Source of the DNA: an uncultured Erysipelotrichaceae bacterium
GTDB taxonomy: Bacteria > Bacillota_I > Bacilli_A > RFN20 > CAG-288
Reading direction: 5' to 3'
DNA length: 8,431 nucleotides
Assembly (NCBI GenBank): GCA_902771745.1
Contig: CACXYG010000052.1
Span: forward strand, 1 to 8,431
Shown in pieces: positions 6,807 to 8,431 of the stretch. Below the pieces are notes generated by a model. It was given only the letters and a program-made list of their open reading frames with translations, did not search any database and was not told where the DNA came from. Position 1 is the stretch's first letter. Each line of letters starts with the position of its first letter. A program made the position numbers and the translations under genes.

Positions 6807-7709
6807 TTACTTGTTGAGGAAATTTAAAATATCGTGATAGACTTTATCTCTTTCCACCTCATTTAAGATTTCATGTCTCATATGAGGATAAAGGATTAAA
6901 GAGACATCCTTGACACCGAGCTTATTATACATATCGCGAAGAGAGCGTGGGCCTTTACCATTAGCACCGACAGGATCTTCTTCACCAGCGACAATCAAGA
7001 TATGTTCCTCTTTAGAGATGTTGGCAAGGTTCTTTTTCTTATACAAGGTATTCATGCCCTTCATGAATTCCTTGAAGAAACCATGTGTGTTGTAGTGTCC
7101 ACAATATGGGTCAGCGATATATTTCTGAACATTCTCTTCATTGTAAGATAACCAGTCAACATCCGTCTTTCTATCTTTGACAGCCTTAGTATATGGGCCA
7201 AGAGACATCTTACCCATGAAGGCATCTTCCTTATCCCAGTTCTTTTCGTTGGTTCTCATACTGGCAAGCTTGGCACCAAAGGAGATGGTGACTTTATTGT
7301 TCTTACCATTGCTACCCATGATGATGACTTTATCTAAAGTGTTCGGAAATCTTTCCAAGTAGCTTTGCGTGGCAAAGCTACCCATGGAATGACCCATAAG
7401 ATAGACTGGTTTACCCTGTTTTCTCAACTCTTCGACTTTGAGATTCAAGGCTTTGACCACCATCGACCAGGCATCGACTGGCCACTTTTCCTGATCATCA
7501 GGATTTGGTGCATTCAAGCCCTGACCAAAATGATCTAAGACAGAAACAGAGATTCCATTTTCATTCAAGAATTTGGCAAACGGTTCATAACGTTCACTGT
7601 GTTCGTTCATACCAGTGATGATGACCAGGTTTGCCTTAGGCTCTTGAACCAAGTAATTGTTACCTTTTAAAGTAAACTGTTCAGTAATTTTGACTTCAAA
7701 TATTCCCAT
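6807..7709 (-). CDS. Alpha/beta hydrolase, monoglyceride lipase/lysophospholipase type (Hydrolase_4, serine aminopeptidase S33-like)
   Basis: A complete cytoplasmic protein of 300 residues, normal size for this family, with no signal peptide or membrane segment. Residues 28-41 (LVIITGMNEHSERY) match the family's oxyanion/HGxxEHSxRY region, and VLDHFGQG (57-64) matches the DxxGxG strand-turn. The nucleophile elbow is GHSMG (106-110) with Ser108. The acid is probably Asp245 in AGEEDPVG, and the base His279 in YPHMRHEILNE, so the triad is intact. Residues about 140-225 form the helical cap that shapes the substrate pocket. Known relatives hydrolyse monoacylglycerols, lysophospholipids or other small esters; the actual substrate cannot be read from sequence. 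AGGAG lies 8 bases before the ATG. It is single in its unit, with its own terminator, and shares a palindromic divergent promoter with the gene at 7787. Confidence 0.93.
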   Translation of the reverse strand: MGIFEVKITEQFTLKGNNYLVQEPKANLVIITGMNEHSERYEPFAKFLNENGISVSVLDHFGQGLNAPNPDDQEKWPVDAWSMVVKALNLKVEELRKQGKPVYLMGHSMGSFATQSYLERFPNTLDKVIIMGSNGKNNKVTISFGAKLASMRTNEKNWDKEDAFMGKMSLGPYTKAVKDRKTDVDWLSYNEENVQKYIADPYCGHYNTHGFFKEFMKGMNTLYKKKNLANISKEEHILIVAGEEDPVGANGKGPRSLRDMYNKLGVKDVSLILYPHMRHEILNEVERDKVYHDILNFLNK

Positions 7710-7717
7710 AATAGTTG

Positions 7718-7722
7718 CTCCT
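7718..7722 (-). promoter_or_regulatory. Shine-Dalgarno site of the hydrolase gene
   Basis: On the minus strand AGGAG (7722-7718) is 8 bases from the ATG at 7709, within a predicted leader of about 33 bases. Confidence 0.9.
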
Positions 7723-7748
7723 AATTAATTTCATCATATCACATTTTT

Positions 7749-7777
7749 ATTATAACAATTACAATTTTTTGTGTTAT
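7749..7777 (-). promoter_or_regulatory. Predicted promoter of the hydrolase gene
   Basis: On the minus strand -35 ATAACA (7777-7772), 17 bases, extended -10 TGTTATAAT (7757-7749). The predicted start is near 7742. Each element overlaps an element of the opposing promoter. Confidence 0.65.
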
Positions 7778-7780
7778 AAT
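7752..7780 (+). promoter_or_regulatory. Predicted promoter of the gene at 7787
   Basis: -35 ATAACA (7752-7757), 17 bases, extended -10 TGTTATAAT (7772-7780). The predicted start is A7787, the first base of the ATG, which would make the transcript leaderless. Confidence 0.7.
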
Positions 7781-7786
7781 AAAATC

Positions 7787-8431
7787 ATGAAAAACAAAAA
7801 GGATTTTATTGAATTAGTTCAGAAGAAAATTTCTGAGTTAGCGGACGTGCCAGAATTATTGGTGGTCTCAAGAAATGAGGCCTTAGCCAATTCTTTTGGT
7901 ATGCGCGTTGACCAGGAAACCACTGCCGCTACATTGATGTTGGAAAATGAGAGTTTTGCGGAAACTTCTTCGCATTCTCAGTTCATCAATTCTGTCTCGA
8001 GAAGCTATGACATGCACAAAGGAGAAATTAAAGTTTATCGTGGCAAGCATTTTGGTGAGTTGAGATTCAAGGCTCCTGCCAACATGTCGTATGACGAATA
8101 TATCGAGAAGGTTGGTAAACTTCCTCGTCAGAAATATTATGCGACTCAATTAAGAGTCAGACCAAAAGATATCATTCATGAAACCTATGCCGAAGAACCA
8201 GGTGAAAAGACTAAGGTCGTCCAGAACATCATGGTTCAGGAATTAAATGAAGATACGGTTCAGTCTATTGAATTAAGAGAAAATGGCGCTTATTACATCG
8301 TCTTTAAGACCAAACACTCTCATCCATATTTCTCCTTACAGGTTCGCTTCAACGGCGGATTTGATGAACTTCCAGAAGTCTTAGAAGGTTCGGTTGAAAT
8401 CTTCTTGGATAAGACTGGTAGAATCAACCAG
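7787..8431 (+). CDS. Unrecognised cytoplasmic protein, predicted leaderless (3' end outside window)
   Basis: An ATG at 7787 opens a frame of 215 codons with no stop before the window edge. It begins MKNKKDFIELVQKKISELAD, a short amphipathic helix, and has no signal peptide or membrane segment, so it should be cytoplasmic. Residues about 75-100 and 140-213 are strand-rich; examples are GEIKVYRGKHFGELRFKAP and AYYIVFKTKHSHPYFSLQVR. The second half has no visible catalytic motif. There is no Shine-Dalgarno sequence: the -10 element ends six bases before the ATG, so transcription probably starts on the A of the start codon. It is divergent from the hydrolase gene and shares its palindromic promoter, which hints at common control. 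An 88-codon frame on the opposite strand (8149-7883) has no ribosome site and is treated as a shadow. I do not recognise the family. Confidence 0.9.
   Translation, partial: MKNKKDFIELVQKKISELADVPELLVVSRNEALANSFGMRVDQETTAATLMLENESFAETSSHSQFINSVSRSYDMHKGEIKVYRGKHFGELRFKAPANMSYDEYIEKVGKLPRQKYYATQLRVRPKDIIHETYAEEPGEKTKVVQNIMVQELNEDTVQSIELRENGAYYIVFKTKHSHPYFSLQVRFNGGFDELPEVLEGSVEIFLDKTGRINQ

Larger units (their letters stand above)
7745..7784. repeat. Perfect 13-bp inverted repeat forming the divergent promoter
   Basis: The arms 7745-7757 (TTTTATTATAACA) and 7772-7784 (TGTTATAATAAAA) are exact reverse complements separated by 14 bases. The repeat places a TATAAT and an ATAACA on each strand, so the two promoters are mirror images. 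It may also serve as an operator. It is all A/T apart from one G:C pair per arm. Confidence 0.85.

Noticed and set aside
6910..7362. Two plus-strand frames of 61 codons
   Set aside because: Both are antisense to the intact hydrolase gene.
7734..7742. GTG-ATA-TGA mini-frame at the predicted start of the hydrolase transcript
   Set aside because: Only two codons, and the gene has a good Shine-Dalgarno of its own, so this is probably chance.
7883..8149. 88-codon minus-strand frame
   Set aside because: Lies wholly opposite the coding frame that starts at 7787, which has a promoter and continuous plausible protein; no Shine-Dalgarno on the minus strand.

Overview
The window looks like chromosomal DNA of a low-GC Gram-positive bacterium (Bacillota; perhaps an Erysipelotrichia- or RF39-like gut lineage, which is a guess). 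The evidence is AT-rich intergenic DNA, sigma-A type TATAAT promoters, intrinsic terminators, Gram-positive style surface proteins, and open frames in which Trp is TGG and no in-frame TGA occurs. I see no rRNA, tRNA, CRISPR array, insertion sequence or phage gene.

Layout. (1) Positions 1-2181, minus strand: a two-gene operon. The first gene (ATG at 2181) encodes a 410-residue membrane-anchored surface protein of unknown function. Five bases later comes a second gene (ATG at 943), whose 3' end lies outside the window. (2) Positions 2182-2386: an AT-rich divergent promoter region. On its plus side is a short leader that is almost entirely one 15-bp hairpin. (3) Positions 2387-6640, plus strand: a very large secreted protein (1417 aa) built from about five degenerate 255-275 residue beta-rich modules. 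Its first 300 residues are clearly paralogous to the cut-off protein at 1-943, so the two transcription units carry related proteins back to back. A perfect intrinsic terminator follows. (4) Positions 6781-7709, minus strand: a cytoplasmic alpha/beta hydrolase of the monoglyceride lipase/lysophospholipase type with an intact Ser-Asp-His triad and its own terminator. (5) Positions 7710-7786: a compact divergent promoter in which a perfect 13-bp inverted repeat supplies the -10 of one strand and the -35 of the other. (6) Positions 7787-8431, plus strand: the first 215 codons of an unrecognised cytoplasmic protein, predicted to be translated from a leaderless mRNA.

How they may fit together. The three surface proteins probably form one functional locus at the cell envelope: two membrane-anchored and one secreted, two of them sharing a module. 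The repeated module is rich in alternating beta-strands followed by short helices. That vaguely recalls LolA/LppX-like lipid-binding folds, but this is a structural guess and not a family assignment. The hydrolase and its divergent neighbour appear to share one control element. Three of the four predicted transcript starts lead into genes without a Shine-Dalgarno sequence (2181, 2387, 7787), whereas the operon-internal gene (943) and the hydrolase have clear ones.
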